From: Cupriavidus necator
GTDB lineage: Bacteria; Pseudomonadota; Gammaproteobacteria; Burkholderiales; Burkholderiaceae
Direction: 5' to 3'
Assembly: GCF_013141915.1 (NCBI RefSeq)
Contig: NZ_SROX01000006.1
Span: 62,001-126,000 of the forward strand
DNA length: 64,000 nt
Shown: positions 46,793-56,700 of the stretch, in pieces
Layout of the letters: each line of letters opens with the position of its first letter
Numbering within the stretch: position 1 is the stretch's first letter
Translations under genes and position numbers: made by a program
The notes under the pieces: generated by a model
Told to the model about the DNA's origin: nothing
What the model saw: the letters and a program-made list of their open reading frames with translations, nothing else
Database searches by the model: none

Positions 46793-47254
46793 TCAGGCCG
46801 CGTCGGCCTGCTCCGCCGCCCGCGCCTGCGCGTGGGCAATGCCCGCCTCGAGGCGGGCGAGCCCGCGCGACAGCTCGCGCATGGTCGTGGGCGACACCTC
46901 CGACAGCACGTCCTCAAGAAAGGCCGAGCGCAGCGGCATGGCGCGGGCCACCACCTCGCGGCCGGCCGGCGAGAGCGTGACATGGGTCACGCGGTTGTCG
47001 CGCTCGGACGTGGAGCGCTCGACCCAGCCCAGTTCCTGCATGGCCTTGAGCTGGCGCGTCAGCGCACCGGGGTCCATGACGACGAGGTCGGCCAGTGCCT
47101 TCTGGCCGATGGCGCCCTCCTGGTGATGCAGCGCATGGAGGATGCGCCAGCGCGGCAAGGGCAGTCCCATGCGCTGCTCGAACGCCCCCGCATAGGCGCG
47201 ATAGGTTCGGCCGAACTGCTGCAATACGGCCACGCTCTGTCGCTCCAGTTCCAT
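46793..47254 (-). CDS. MarR-family repressor of the adjacent MFS exporter
   Basis: A 153-aa winged-helix protein with TGAGGAGAATGG before the ATG. It shows PRWRILHALHHQEGAIGQKA, the recognition-helix region VVMDPGALTRQLKAMQELGW and the wing RSTSERDNRVTHVTLSPAG. It lies 31 bases downstream of the MFS gene in the same operon, the common arrangement for an autoregulated drug-efflux unit. A 14-bp palindrome next to the MFS start (48885-48898) is a likely site. Confidence 0.9.
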   Translation of the reverse strand: MELERQSVAVLQQFGRTYRAYAGAFEQRMGLPLPRWRILHALHHQEGAIGQKALADLVVMDPGALTRQLKAMQELGWVERSTSERDNRVTHVTLSPAGREVVARAMPLRSAFLEDVLSEVSPTTMRELSRGLARLEAGIAHAQARAAEQADAA

Positions 47255-47285
47255 CCATTCTCCTCAGGGTAAGTTGCCGCCGGCT

Positions 47286-48881
47286 TCAGTCCGCCGCCAT
47301 CGCCGGCGCGGGGCCGCGGGTCAGCCTGATCGACGGCACCTGGCGCGCACACCAAACGCCCAGCGCGGCCGCCGCGCCTGCCACCACCAGGCCGAGGTGG
47401 ATGGATCCCACCAGCGACACCCGCGCCTGCTCCAGCAGCAATGCGCCATTGTGCCCGGCCTGGTCCAGCTGGCCGAGCAGCGCCACCTGCGACGCCTTGT
47501 CGATCAGCACCTGCGGGTCGGCCATGCGCGACGCCCACTGGCTGGCATTGGCGCCGGACAGCGCCTGTTCGACGCCGCCGGTGTAGCTGCGCGTCACCAG
47601 CGTACCCACGATCGCCGTGCCGACCATGCCGCCTACCATGCGCAGCGACTGCAGCATGGCGGTGGCGATGCCGAGGTGCTCGCGCCCCGCAGTCTGCTGC
47701 GCGAATACCGTCAGGTTGGGCATGATGAAACCCAGGCCGAGCCCGCCCACCAGCATGATGGCCAGCAGCACGCTGTGCGGCATGCCGCGGGTTGCCTGCG
47801 ACAACCCCAGGCAGGACAGCGCCAGCATGCCGAAGCCGGCATAGAGCATGTTGTTCGGGCGCCGGATGCGCGTCACGATGCGGCCATTGAGGATACTGCC
47901 CACGGTGATGCAGACCACCAGCGGCGTGATCAACACGCCCGCCTGCTTCGGCGAATAACCAAATCCGCCCTGGAACAGCAGCGGCGCATACAGCAACAGC
48001 GCGAACATGGTGAAGCCGGTGAACACCGCCAGCTTGAACAGCGGCGCCAGCCCCGGGTCACGGAACATCTCCACCGGCAGGATCGGATTGGCGCAGCGCC
48101 GCTCCCACTGCCACAGCGCCAGCAGTGCGACCACGGCCAGCGCGAGCAGGCCCGCGGTGTAGCCATCGAGGCCACGCGCCGGCAACAATTCCACGCTCAT
48201 CTGCAGGCTGCCGAGCCCGGCCGCGATCAGCACCGCACCCAACCAGTCCACGCGGATCGGCCCGCGATGCGTCTGCTGGCGCAGATGCGGCAGGTAGCGC
48301 CAGGCAAACCACAGGCCCAGCACCCCGACCGGCAGGTTGACATAGAACACCGCGCGCCAGCCGTACCACTCCGTCAGCAGGCCGCCCAGCGACGGCCCGA
48401 CCGCATTGGCAACGCCGAACGCCGCGCTCAGCATCACCTGCCAGCGCAGCCGCACATGGGAATCCGGAAACAGGTCGGCAATGCAGGCAAAGGCCGTACC
48501 GACCAGCATGCCGCCGCCAATGCCCTGCAGCGCGCGCGCCAGCACCAGGAACGGCATGCTCGGCGCCATGCCGCACAGCGCGGAGGCGACCGAGAACACC
48601 ACGATCGAGGCCAGCACGAACGGCTTGCGGCCGTAATAGTCTCCCAGCCTGCCGAACACCGGCACGGTGATCACCGAGGTCAGCAGGTAGGCCGTAGCCA
48701 CCCACGCGTAGTATTCGAACCCCTGCAGCTCCGCCACCACCGTGGGCAGTGCCGTGCCGACCACGGTCTGGTCCAGCGCCACCAGCATCACCACGAAGGC
48801 CACGCCCAGCATGGCCATCAGCGATTCGCGAAAAGGCAGGATTTGGCCGGCGGGCGGAGCACTGTGTGGCTCGGGGTTCAT
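47286..48881 (-). CDS. DHA2-family (14-helix) MFS drug exporter, EmrB-like
   Basis: A 531-aa carrier. The helix 1 motif LDQTVVGTALPTVVAELQG, the A-loop GRLGDYYGRKPFVLASIVVF and helix 5 motif C (AVGPSLGGLLTEWYGWRAVF, then YVNLPVGVLG) place it in the DHA2 drug:H+ antiporters. There is no EmrA-type adaptor gene beside it, so it would export across the inner membrane alone. The start at 48881 lacks a ribosome site because an operator-like palindrome occupies that place; initiation on a short leader is possible. Confidence 0.9.
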   Translation of the reverse strand: MNPEPHSAPPAGQILPFRESLMAMLGVAFVVMLVALDQTVVGTALPTVVAELQGFEYYAWVATAYLLTSVITVPVFGRLGDYYGRKPFVLASIVVFSVASALCGMAPSMPFLVLARALQGIGGGMLVGTAFACIADLFPDSHVRLRWQVMLSAAFGVANAVGPSLGGLLTEWYGWRAVFYVNLPVGVLGLWFAWRYLPHLRQQTHRGPIRVDWLGAVLIAAGLGSLQMSVELLPARGLDGYTAGLLALAVVALLALWQWERRCANPILPVEMFRDPGLAPLFKLAVFTGFTMFALLLYAPLLFQGGFGYSPKQAGVLITPLVVCITVGSILNGRIVTRIRRPNNMLYAGFGMLALSCLGLSQATRGMPHSVLLAIMLVGGLGLGFIMPNLTVFAQQTAGREHLGIATAMLQSLRMVGGMVGTAIVGTLVTRSYTGGVEQALSGANASQWASRMADPQVLIDKASQVALLGQLDQAGHNGALLLEQARVSLVGSIHLGLVVAGAAAALGVWCARQVPSIRLTRGPAPAMAAD

Positions 48882-48884
48882 TTT

Positions 48885-48898
48885 ATTGCTCGATCAAT
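48885..48898. promoter_or_regulatory. MarR-type palindrome ATTG-C-TCGA-T-CAAT at the MFS start
   Basis: Symmetric except for one pair, four bases upstream of the MFS start codon and downstream of its -10 box. Repressor binding here would block transcription of the MFS-marR operon. Confidence 0.6.
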
Positions 48899-48914
48899 CG
48901 TTGCGTTGTCAAGC

Positions 48915-48920
48915 ATTATA
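48915..48920 (-). promoter_or_regulatory. -10 box of the MFS-marR operon
   Basis: The minus strand reads TATAAT exactly, 34 bases before the MFS start codon. The matching -35 place (CGGCAA) is weak. Confidence 0.55.
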
Positions 48921-49006
48921 GGTCAACTTCCCGGGCGTTGCCGTGCCGTATCCAGCAGGGCTGCCTGCCTGCACGCGTCAGGGAAGGCTGGCAGGCGGAC
49001 CGGACC

Positions 49007-49798
49007 CTATACCACCAGGGTGGCGCCGGCCCAGACGATCAGCATGGCACCCAGCACACGGCCGACAAGGTCGCCGCCGGGCAGGATTTTTTCCACGAAG
49101 ACGACCAGGGACAGCGCAGCAATCCACACCACATTCATCACGCCACCGACGAACAGCAAGGTCATCAGCATCCAGCAGCAACCCACGCAGTAAGCGCCGT
49201 GACGCATGCCGAGCAGGAACGTGCCGGCGACGCCGGGGCGCCAGTGCGCGACGAGGAATTCCGCGGGCGCGCGGCACTGTGCCAGGCACGTGCGCTTGAG
49301 TTGCGAGAACTGATAGACGCCTGCCACGAGCAGCACGAGCGCGGAAAGGAGCGCGCTCCTGGACCACAGCATCATTGCCGAAATAAGGCCGGCCGGTTGC
49401 AGCGCCAACTGCAGCGCTGCCGCGCCGATCGAGAATGCCAGCCATGCCGTGAGGTAGCCGGCCAGCAGGAACACCGAGGTTGCGGCAGACCTGCCCTCGG
49501 AGGCGTCGTGATGCCGCAATACGCGCCGATACAGCAACACGACCGGCGCCGCGCTGGGCGTCATCATCGCGATCATCATCACCCACCACATCAGGATTAC
49601 GGTGGCCAACGACGTATCCATGCCGCCCATGCCACCCGGCAGCCGATGCGGGAAAAGCGTGATCGCCGTCATGTCGAGCGCGGACATGCCGGTTCCCGCC
49701 CCCGTCCACAGATAGCCCCACGACAACGCGACAATGACGACGATGCCGAGCAACGTGATGGCGCGCTCGCGTCCGAGGACGCTTTCAAGGCTGCTCAT
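49007..49798 (-). CDS. DUF2182 polytopic membrane protein
   Basis: A 263-aa protein with about seven to eight helices. The family shows ATVILMWWVMMIAMMTPSAA (Met-rich helix 2), CLAQCRAP after a middle helix, and GMRHGAYCVGCCWMLMTLLF, with clustered Cys, His and Met. Those residues suggest metal handling in the membrane, but the function is not established. The gene overlaps the DUF1326 stop by the four bases ATGA, so the two are translationally coupled. Confidence 0.87.
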   Translation of the reverse strand: MSSLESVLGRERAITLLGIVVIVALSWGYLWTGAGTGMSALDMTAITLFPHRLPGGMGGMDTSLATVILMWWVMMIAMMTPSAAPVVLLYRRVLRHHDASEGRSAATSVFLLAGYLTAWLAFSIGAAALQLALQPAGLISAMMLWSRSALLSALVLLVAGVYQFSQLKRTCLAQCRAPAEFLVAHWRPGVAGTFLLGMRHGAYCVGCCWMLMTLLFVGGVMNVVWIAALSLVVFVEKILPGGDLVGRVLGAMLIVWAGATLVV

Positions 49799-50439
49799 GC
49801 GGCAGTGCGATGTCGAACCAGTCCCTTGTTGTTCATGTGCACGCGCGCGAACTGCGCGTAGGTGCCCTTGAGATCCAGTGCGATATTGCCTTGCGACCGG
49901 CTGGTGCCGGAGCCAATCTCGGCAAGCTCGTATTCGAAGCCGTGCGGCAGGTCGATCCGGGCACGATGCTCATCGCCGGTCACCAGATTGCGGATCGGTT
50001 CGCCGACGGTATCGAACACGCCTTCGACATGGATCCGGCCGCGGCGGGCATCGACATCGACGTCGTAGTCAATCTTCGTGAAGATCGGATCGAATGCTTG
50101 CTCGAGCGTCGACGCGAACACCGCGAACATTGTCGCGAACGGCTCGGTGTCCTGGCCGGTCATGATCTTCAGGATGGCTTCGCGCTGGTCGGGGGTTGCC
50201 TGTTCGTCGACGATCGGCTGACACTTGCCCCGCCCTTCGTGGATCGGGCCGGGCCACTGGAACACAACCGCCAGCTTGGTACCGTCGAGTCGCACGTCGC
50301 CGTAGTAGCCGGTGCTGATCGAGATTGCGCCCATGGCTTCGCAGAAGCCGTGGGTTGGCAGCGCGTTGAATTGGCACGGGCAGCCGTATGAGCAATTGCA
50401 ATTGATCAGCTCGGTGCCTTCGATTTCCCAGGGGATCAT
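49795..50439 (-). CDS. DUF1326 Cys-motif protein, partner of DUF2182
   Basis: A 214-aa soluble protein; ATG 50439 has AAGGAGAACTGCC upstream. The N terminus carries ELINCNCSYGCPCQF, then GFCEAMG: five Cys in about 20 residues, a probable metal site. The rest is a predicted beta barrel-like domain (YYGDVRLDGTKLAVVFQWPG, IHVEGVFDTVGEPIRNLVTG). Its role is unknown. It is the first gene of a two-gene operon with the DUF2182 membrane protein, and such pairs recur in proteobacteria. Confidence 0.87.
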   Translation of the reverse strand: MIPWEIEGTELINCNCSYGCPCQFNALPTHGFCEAMGAISISTGYYGDVRLDGTKLAVVFQWPGPIHEGRGKCQPIVDEQATPDQREAILKIMTGQDTEPFATMFAVFASTLEQAFDPIFTKIDYDVDVDARRGRIHVEGVFDTVGEPIRNLVTGDEHRARIDLPHGFEYELAEIGSGTSRSQGNIALDLKGTYAQFARVHMNNKGLVRHRTAA

Positions 50440-50579
50440 GGCAGTTCTCCTTGCGCCTGACGTCATGAGCGCCTGCCTCTCGTCCCCGCACGACGGGCGG
50501 CCTGGCTTGAATCTAGTGTGCAGGGAGAGGAAGTCAAGACGTGGACTTGCAGGCATGTGCGCCCGGCCTCGAAAGCGCA

Positions 50580-51548
50580 CTATTCAGGCTGGATACCCGA
50601 CTGCTTCACCAGGCTGCCCCAGCGGGCCACTTCCGCGCGCAGCCGATCGCCAAGCTGGGCCGAGCTGGACGCCTTGAGTTCGATGCCCTGGCTGTCAAGG
50701 CGGGCCCTGGTCTGCGCGTTCTCCAATGCCAGGCGGACTTCTTCGGCAAGCTTGCCCACTACCGCCGTCGGTGTCCGTGCGGGCGCCACCAGCGCCCACC
50801 ACTGGCTGACCTGCAGACCCGGCAGCCTGGCTTCGGCGGCTGTCGGCACCCCGGGCAACGCCGGCACTCGCACCGGCCCCGTCACCATCAAGGCCGAGAT
50901 CTTGTTGCCGCCCAGCAGGCTGCTGCCGCTTGCCAGCGTGGCGAAATGGCCCTTGACCAACTGCGCGGACACATCGGTCAGCGCCGGCGCCGAACCCCGG
51001 TACGGCACCGGGTCGACCGCGATGCCAGCCTGGCCCTCGAGCATCTTGGCGGCCAGATGGCTGATCGAACCGTTGCCGCTGGTGGCCAGCTGCAGCGGCG
51101 TTCCCGCCTTGCGCGAGTCCGCCAGGAAGCGCTGGATCTCTCCGGCGCGATACTGCGTGCTGTCAGCGAACAAGATCAGCGGCGCCTCGCCCAGCAGCGA
51201 AGCCGGCGTAAAGTCGCGCAGCACATCGTATGGCATCTGGCGGAACACGGAGGGCGCAATCGTGTGCGCCAGCTCGATCACGCCCAGCGTATAGCCGTCT
51301 GGCGCGGCTTTGGCCAGCGCGTCGGCGCCGATGCGGCCGGACGCCCCCGCGCGGTTGTCGACGACTACGGGCTGGCCCATCGATTCGCTCATGCGTTGGG
51401 CGACTGCCCGCGCCAGCGCATCGGTACTGCCCCCGGCCGCCCAGGGCACGATCAGCCGGATCGGTTTTTCCGGATAGCCGGCCAGCGCCGCCGGTGCGTG
51501 GGCCGCCAGGCAGCAGGTGATGGCAGCCAACAGATAACGGACGTTCAT
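50580..51548 (-). CDS. Bug-family (TctC-like) periplasmic receptor
   Basis: A 322-aa solute receptor. The ATG at 51548 follows GCGGAGAC and gives a signal peptide cut near AALA-G. The mature part starts YPEKPIRLIVPWAAGGSTDA, the Bug signature, and has RAGASGRIGADALAKAAPDG and a VPYRGSAPALTD motif. Bug receptors serve TctAB permeases or sensors, binding small carboxylates or aromatic acids. No permease is adjacent. The gene is 26 bp downstream of the threonine-synthase-like gene and probably shares its transcript and the divergent LysR control. Confidence 0.9.
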   Translation of the reverse strand: MNVRYLLAAITCCLAAHAPAALAGYPEKPIRLIVPWAAGGSTDALARAVAQRMSESMGQPVVVDNRAGASGRIGADALAKAAPDGYTLGVIELAHTIAPSVFRQMPYDVLRDFTPASLLGEAPLILFADSTQYRAGEIQRFLADSRKAGTPLQLATSGNGSISHLAAKMLEGQAGIAVDPVPYRGSAPALTDVSAQLVKGHFATLASGSSLLGGNKISALMVTGPVRVPALPGVPTAAEARLPGLQVSQWWALVAPARTPTAVVGKLAEEVRLALENAQTRARLDSQGIELKASSSAQLGDRLRAEVARWGSLVKQSGIQPE

Positions 51549-51574
51549 GAGTGTCTCCGCAAGGTTCTCGATCT

Positions 51575-52747
51575 TTAGGCTTGTCCCGGATCGCGGTCGC
51601 CGCGCGCGGTCAGCATCAGCATGACGGCTTCCGTGGTGTCGATGCGCCCGTCGGCGCGCAGTGCTTGCAGCGCCGCAAATCCCGCTCCGGCGCACAGCTC
51701 GACCCAGAATCCGGCGGCGGCGAGATGGCGCGTGCCCGCGCGCGCAGCAGCGTCGGCGATGACCACCGCGCCGCCGCCTGACCGCCTGACGGCAAGCACT
51801 TGCTGCGCGGTCACGGTCGAGCCGGCCGTGGAGAATTGCTGCGTCGCGCCGGCGAACTCCGACTGCTGGGAGGCACCCGCAAGCACCAGTGAAAGCCGCG
51901 GGAACGGCTCGACCGCCCAGAGGCGCGGCAGTTTCGGCAGATGTCCCAGCGCGACAAGATCCCGTAGCGCGCTATAGATGCCCCACAACAGGTCGCCGCG
52001 CGCGGTGGGCACGACCACATGGTCGGGCCGGCAACCTTGCGCAACCCACTCCAGTGCGACCGACCGGTAGCCTTCCACCCCAAATACAGGGCTGCCCACC
52101 GCGGGCACGCTATAGTTGGTCAGCGCAAAAGCCCCCTCCTCCCTGACGCGGCGGCGCACGTGCGCCCAGCGCGCATGTCCGTTATCGCAGGCAACACGGC
52201 GGGCGCCGTAATAGCGCAATGCCGCATCGAAAACCGCGGGAAGCGCCTGGTAAGTCGCGACCTCGCACCGCAGAGCCGCGGCGGCGCAATAGGCGGCTGC
52301 CGACACCGCGGCGTTGCCGCTCGATGCCAGCACGACCTCGTGCGCGCCAAGCGCCAGCGCCCGACTGACCGCCTGTGCCGACATACGGTCCTTGTGCGAG
52401 CCGGTCGGGTTCGCGCCCTCATTCTTGACCCAGACCGCTGCCACATCGGCCAGCGATGCCAGCGCCGGCACCGGCACGCAGGGCGTGGCGCCCTCGCCCA
52501 GGGAAACCCCTTCCAGGTAGGGCTGCCAATGCCCCCATGTATAACTTCCGCTTTTCGGTGCAAAATCCAGGTCCTGCGTGTCGTAGACGACTTCAAGACT
52601 GCTTGGCTGGCCGGCCCCGGCGCAGGCCGGGCAGCCCTCCGGCAGTTCCGCGAGCGGATAGCCAGCGTGGCATGTTATGCATCGCAGCGCTTGCATTGCC
52701 GGATTGGCAAGCGGCTGGACCACGGACGGAGGGTTGCTGGCGCGCAT
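51575..52747 (-). CDS. PLP-dependent threonine-synthase-like enzyme with N-terminal Cys knuckles
   Basis: A 390-aa fold-type II PLP enzyme. The N terminus has two CxxC pairs (CITCHAGYPL and GCPACAGAG), like the zinc ribbon seen on some archaeal-type threonine synthases. The PLP Lys is in NEGANPTGSHKDRM, a Ser-rich phosphate-binding loop is ASSGNAAVSAAAY, and the product-side VPTARGDLLWGI takes the place of the usual G-rich loop. ATG 52747 is used; it has no clear ribosome site. Paired with a Bug receptor and a LysR gene it may act in catabolism of a hydroxy-amino acid and not in biosynthesis; this is inference. Confidence 0.85.
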   Translation of the reverse strand: MRASNPPSVVQPLANPAMQALRCITCHAGYPLAELPEGCPACAGAGQPSSLEVVYDTQDLDFAPKSGSYTWGHWQPYLEGVSLGEGATPCVPVPALASLADVAAVWVKNEGANPTGSHKDRMSAQAVSRALALGAHEVVLASSGNAAVSAAAYCAAAALRCEVATYQALPAVFDAALRYYGARRVACDNGHARWAHVRRRVREEGAFALTNYSVPAVGSPVFGVEGYRSVALEWVAQGCRPDHVVVPTARGDLLWGIYSALRDLVALGHLPKLPRLWAVEPFPRLSLVLAGASQQSEFAGATQQFSTAGSTVTAQQVLAVRRSGGGAVVIADAAARAGTRHLAAAGFWVELCAGAGFAALQALRADGRIDTTEAVMLMLTARGDRDPGQA

Positions 52748-52824
52748 GGCAAAGGCTGAAGTGAAAGTGGCTCGAGTCTATGCGAAGCCATGCCCCGCTG
52801 GCGCGGCCACACCGAGGCGCAGCT

Positions 52825-52837
52825 TAAGTAAAACTTA
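52825..52837. promoter_or_regulatory. LysR-type T-N11-A box
   Basis: TAAGT-AAA-ACTTA is a perfect 5+3+5 inverted repeat with exactly T-N11-A spacing, 11 bases before the LysR start and in the divergent promoter gap of the threonine-synthase-like gene. Confidence 0.65.
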
Positions 52838-52847
52838 TAGGATAGCC

Positions 52848-53759
52848 ATGCAGACAGCCGCCGACTTCGGCATCAGTGCCCGCCAGATCGAGGTATTCCG
52901 CATGGTCATGCGCCTGGGCTCGACCCGCCGCGCCGCCGACGCCCTGCACATCAGCCAGCCCGCCGTGACCCAGATCGTGCTGCAGCTGGAAAAGACGGCG
53001 CGGCTAAGGCTGTTCGATCGAAGCAAAGGCCGGATGGTGCCGACGCCCGAAGCGGCGTCTTTGATGGACGAGGTCGAACGCGTCTATGTCGGCCTCGACG
53101 CGGTGCAACGCAAGATCGACCAATTGCGCACCCATGAGAATACGGTCCTGCGCGTCGGGGTCTTGCACGCCATGGCCTCCAGCGTGATGCCGTCGGCGGT
53201 GGCGGATTTCGTCCACAGCTATCCGCGCGTTCGTTGCCAGCTGGAGGTCGACAGCTCCAGGGGCCTGCGCGAGCGCCTGCTTCAGCGCGACCTCGACATG
53301 GCCTTCATGGGCGACGAAGCCGACACCAGCGGCCTGACGGCGTCCGAGTTCTACGCGGTGCAGGCGGTTTGCGTCACGCCCGCCACGCATCCGTTCGCGA
53401 GCCGCGCCAAAGTCGGCATCGAGGATCTGGTCGACGTACCGCTGATCGGCCTGGACGCCGCGGATCCCGCGCAACGCCGGCTGCAGGCGTGCTTTGCCGA
53501 ACTCGGCATCGCGCCGCGTTTCGTGGCAACAACCCCGTACAGCCATACGCAATGCTCACTGGCCCTGGCCGGCGCCGGCCTGGCGATCACCAATCCCCTG
53601 GTCGCCCGCACCTACGTCGCGCTCGGGCTGCGCAGCGTACCGTTGACCGCTCCAGTCCGCTTCCGCGCCATCCTGGCCTTCCATCCGACCCTGGGCCAGT
53701 CCACGGCGGCACAGCAGTTCGTGAGCCTGTGCCGCCAGCGCCTGGCCGATCTGCAGTGA
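52848..53759 (+). CDS. LysR-family regulator divergent from the PLP enzyme/Bug receptor unit
   Basis: A 303-aa regulator. ATG 52848 follows AGGATAG and gives the classical N terminus: SARQIEVFRMVMRLGSTRRA, AADALHISQPAVTQIVLQLE and LRLFDRSKGRMVPTPEA. The effector-binding domain begins near residue 95 (LRVGVLHAMASSVMPSAVAD). It probably activates the divergent operon at 50580-52747 in response to that pathway's ligand and represses itself, as is usual for the family; the T-N11-A box at 52825 supports this. Confidence 0.92.
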   Translation: MQTAADFGISARQIEVFRMVMRLGSTRRAADALHISQPAVTQIVLQLEKTARLRLFDRSKGRMVPTPEAASLMDEVERVYVGLDAVQRKIDQLRTHENTVLRVGVLHAMASSVMPSAVADFVHSYPRVRCQLEVDSSRGLRERLLQRDLDMAFMGDEADTSGLTASEFYAVQAVCVTPATHPFASRAKVGIEDLVDVPLIGLDAADPAQRRLQACFAELGIAPRFVATTPYSHTQCSLALAGAGLAITNPLVARTYVALGLRSVPLTAPVRFRAILAFHPTLGQSTAAQQFVSLCRQRLADLQ

Positions 53760-53784
53760 TGCATGCGCGACCGCGGCGCCGGCC

Positions 53785-56700
53785 TCAGGCGGCGTGGCTG
53801 CCGCACTGCGTTTCCAGCTTGTCTGCCAGTTGCTCCAGTTCAGCGTCGATCGCCTGCCAGTCGGCACCGATGGCGCCCAGCCCGGCGCGCCGCACGGTCT
53901 GCTCCAGCCAGCGGCAAGCCTGGCTCTGCACCGGATGGCCGATCACCGACAACGCTCCGGCCAGCCCGTGCAGGCGCTGCGCAAAGGTCTCGGCATCGCC
54001 GGCGCGCAGCGCCTCGGCCAGTTCGCGCTGATCGCGGCGCAGCGCGTCGGCGTGCAGCACGGCGCCGCCGCAGGCATGCCGGTCCGGCGCCGGGCGTGCG
54101 CTCACGCGGGGGCCGGCAAAGTCCTCGAGCAGCTCGCGCAGTGTGGCCAGGCCGACCGGCTTGGTCAGGCAGCGGTCGATGCCGGCCTGCCGGCAGCGCT
54201 CGGCCACGTCGGGACCGACGCTCGCCGTAATGGCGACGATGGGGATCGCATGCCCCGTGTCGCGCAAGCGCCGCGCCAGCGTGAAGCCGTCCATGCCGGG
54301 CATCTGCAGGTCAGTCAGGATCAGGTCGTAGTGCCGTCCCGATGCCAGCGACAGGGCCTCGGGACCGTCGCCGGCCAGGTCGACCGATTGCCCCAGGCTT
54401 TCCAGCTGCTCGCGCATGACCAACTGGTTGATGGGATGGTCCTCCACCAGCAGCAAGGCCAGCTGCGCGGCGGGCGCCTCGGCGTGCGCCGGCGCCGTCG
54501 CAGGCACCGCTGCGACCTCTGCGCCGGCGGCGGTGGCGATTGCCGCGACCAGGCCCTGCCAGGCGTACGGCGAGGCCACTACGGGAGTCTGGGTCAGATC
54601 GGGCGAGGCCGGCGCCAGCGCGGAAATCACCACATCGGCATCGGCGCAGGCAGACAGGGCCTGTTCGTCGCAGACCAGCACGTCGACCGGCGTTGCCGGG
54701 GGCGCGCCGGGATCGTAGCTGACCGCGCGTGCGCCGTAGAACCGCAGCAGTTGCTCAACGCCCCGGTAGAGTTCGCGCAGGGTAACGTTCAGGCCGACAG
54801 TCAGCCCGCGCAGCGCAGCCTGCGGCCATGCCTGCGCGGGCGGCTCGATGCCGGCACCGGGCAGCGGCAGGCTGACGATAAAGCAGCTGCCCAACCCTGG
54901 CTCGCTGACCACGCGGATCTCGCCGCGCATCAGCTCGACCAGCCGCCGGCAGATCGACAAACCGAGGCCCGTGCCGCCATAGTGGCGCGTATCGGGCTGC
55001 TCCGCCTGCACGAAGGGCTCGAACAAGCGGCGCTGGTCCTGCGCCGCGATGCCGATGCCGGTATCGATGACGCGGATCTCGACGCCGTCGGCGCTGCCGC
55101 CATGGCCCGCTCGCACGCGCCGCGCCGTGACGATTACCTTGCCTTGCTCGGTGAACTTGACCGCATTGCTGACCAGGTTGTTCAGGATCTGCTCCAGCTT
55201 GACCACATCGGCCATCACCGGCTCGGACAGCGACGGGTCGGGGATGCACAGCAGGCGCAGGTGCTTGCGCGCGGCTTCGGCCGCAAAGCCACGGGTCACC
55301 TCCTCGACCACCGCATCGAGGCGGCACGGCCGGGGCTGCAGCGACATCTGCCCGGCCTCGATCTTGCTGAAGTCGAGCACGTCGTTGATGATGTCGATCA
55401 GCGATTGCGAGGCGTGCTGCATCACGGCCAGCTGGTCGCGCTGGCGCGGATCGAGCCGGGTCATGCCCAGCAGCTCGATGCTGCCCAGCATGCCGTTGAG
55501 CGGGGTGCGGATTTCATGGCTCATGGTGGCCAGGAACGAAGACTTGGCCCGGTTGGCGGCATCCGCCGCGCGGATCGCTTCGCGCAGGCGCGCCTCCGCG
55601 CGCCGTGCCCCGGTGACGTCGTTGAGGGCGCCCAGCACCGCCGCGCGGACCTCATAGGTGATCTGCACCAGGCGGACTTCCAGCGATCGCGTCTCGCCGT
55701 CGCGGCCGGCCATGTCGACGTCGAAGCAAGGCAGCACCTGCGGCGGCCCTTCGGCGCCGGCGTCGCAGCTGGCCAGGCGCGATGCGCAGGCGTCCTGCAG
55801 CTGCGCCAGCCCGGCGGGCGTGGCCTGGTCGATCAGCGACTGGGCGGCGGCATTGGCCAGCAGCACCTGCTGCGTGCTGCGCTCGACGATCATCAGCCCC
55901 ACCCCCGCGACCTCGATCACGAAGCGACCCAGCGCATCGCTTTCTTGCAGGCGCAGGGACTGGCGCTGGGCAGGACGCATGATGCGCCGGTCGATCAGCC
56001 AGATCCACGCAAAGATCAGCAGCGACAGCGAGCCGGTCAGCCCCAGCATCCACAAGGTGTTTTCCCGGAACTGCCGCCACACGCGGCCGACCTCGAGCAC
56101 GCCCACGGTGCGCCAGCCCCAGGCGTCGAGCGGGTACTCCAGCACCACCAGATGCTGCAACAGGCCGTGCCGCACCAGCGCTGAACGCACCGTGCCCGGC
56201 TGCGCGCCCGCGGCGGCGAGTGCCGCGGCCACGGGCGCTTCAAGGGGGCCGGCCGGCATGCCATCGGCGGTCAGCACCATGCCGGCATCGGTCAGCAGCA
56301 GGAAGTCGCCGTCCACGGCCTGGCCGTCGGGCAGCATCGGCGATAGCGGGAACTCCATCGCCAGTACCGCGGCCGGCTCGCCACCGTCTTGCACCAGGGT
56401 GGCAAAGGTGACCGTGCGCATGCCGCTGATCCAGTCCTGTGCCAGCGGCAGCATCACCGCCTGCCCCGGGTGTGCGCGCAGGCGCGCCAGCAGCGCATCG
56501 TTGCGCAGGCGCTGCACGGTGTTGCGCAGGAATGCCCGGCGCGCGTCGTCGCCCTGCAGCAGCGCGCGCGCCGGATTCAGCCGGCGCGGGATGACGTACA
56601 GCTGGTCGGCCTGCAGGTCGATCAGGTAGGCGTTCTGCACGTCGCGGTACTGCAGGTTGTTGACCCGGAAGGTGAACGTCATCACGTCGGCCAGGTCCTT

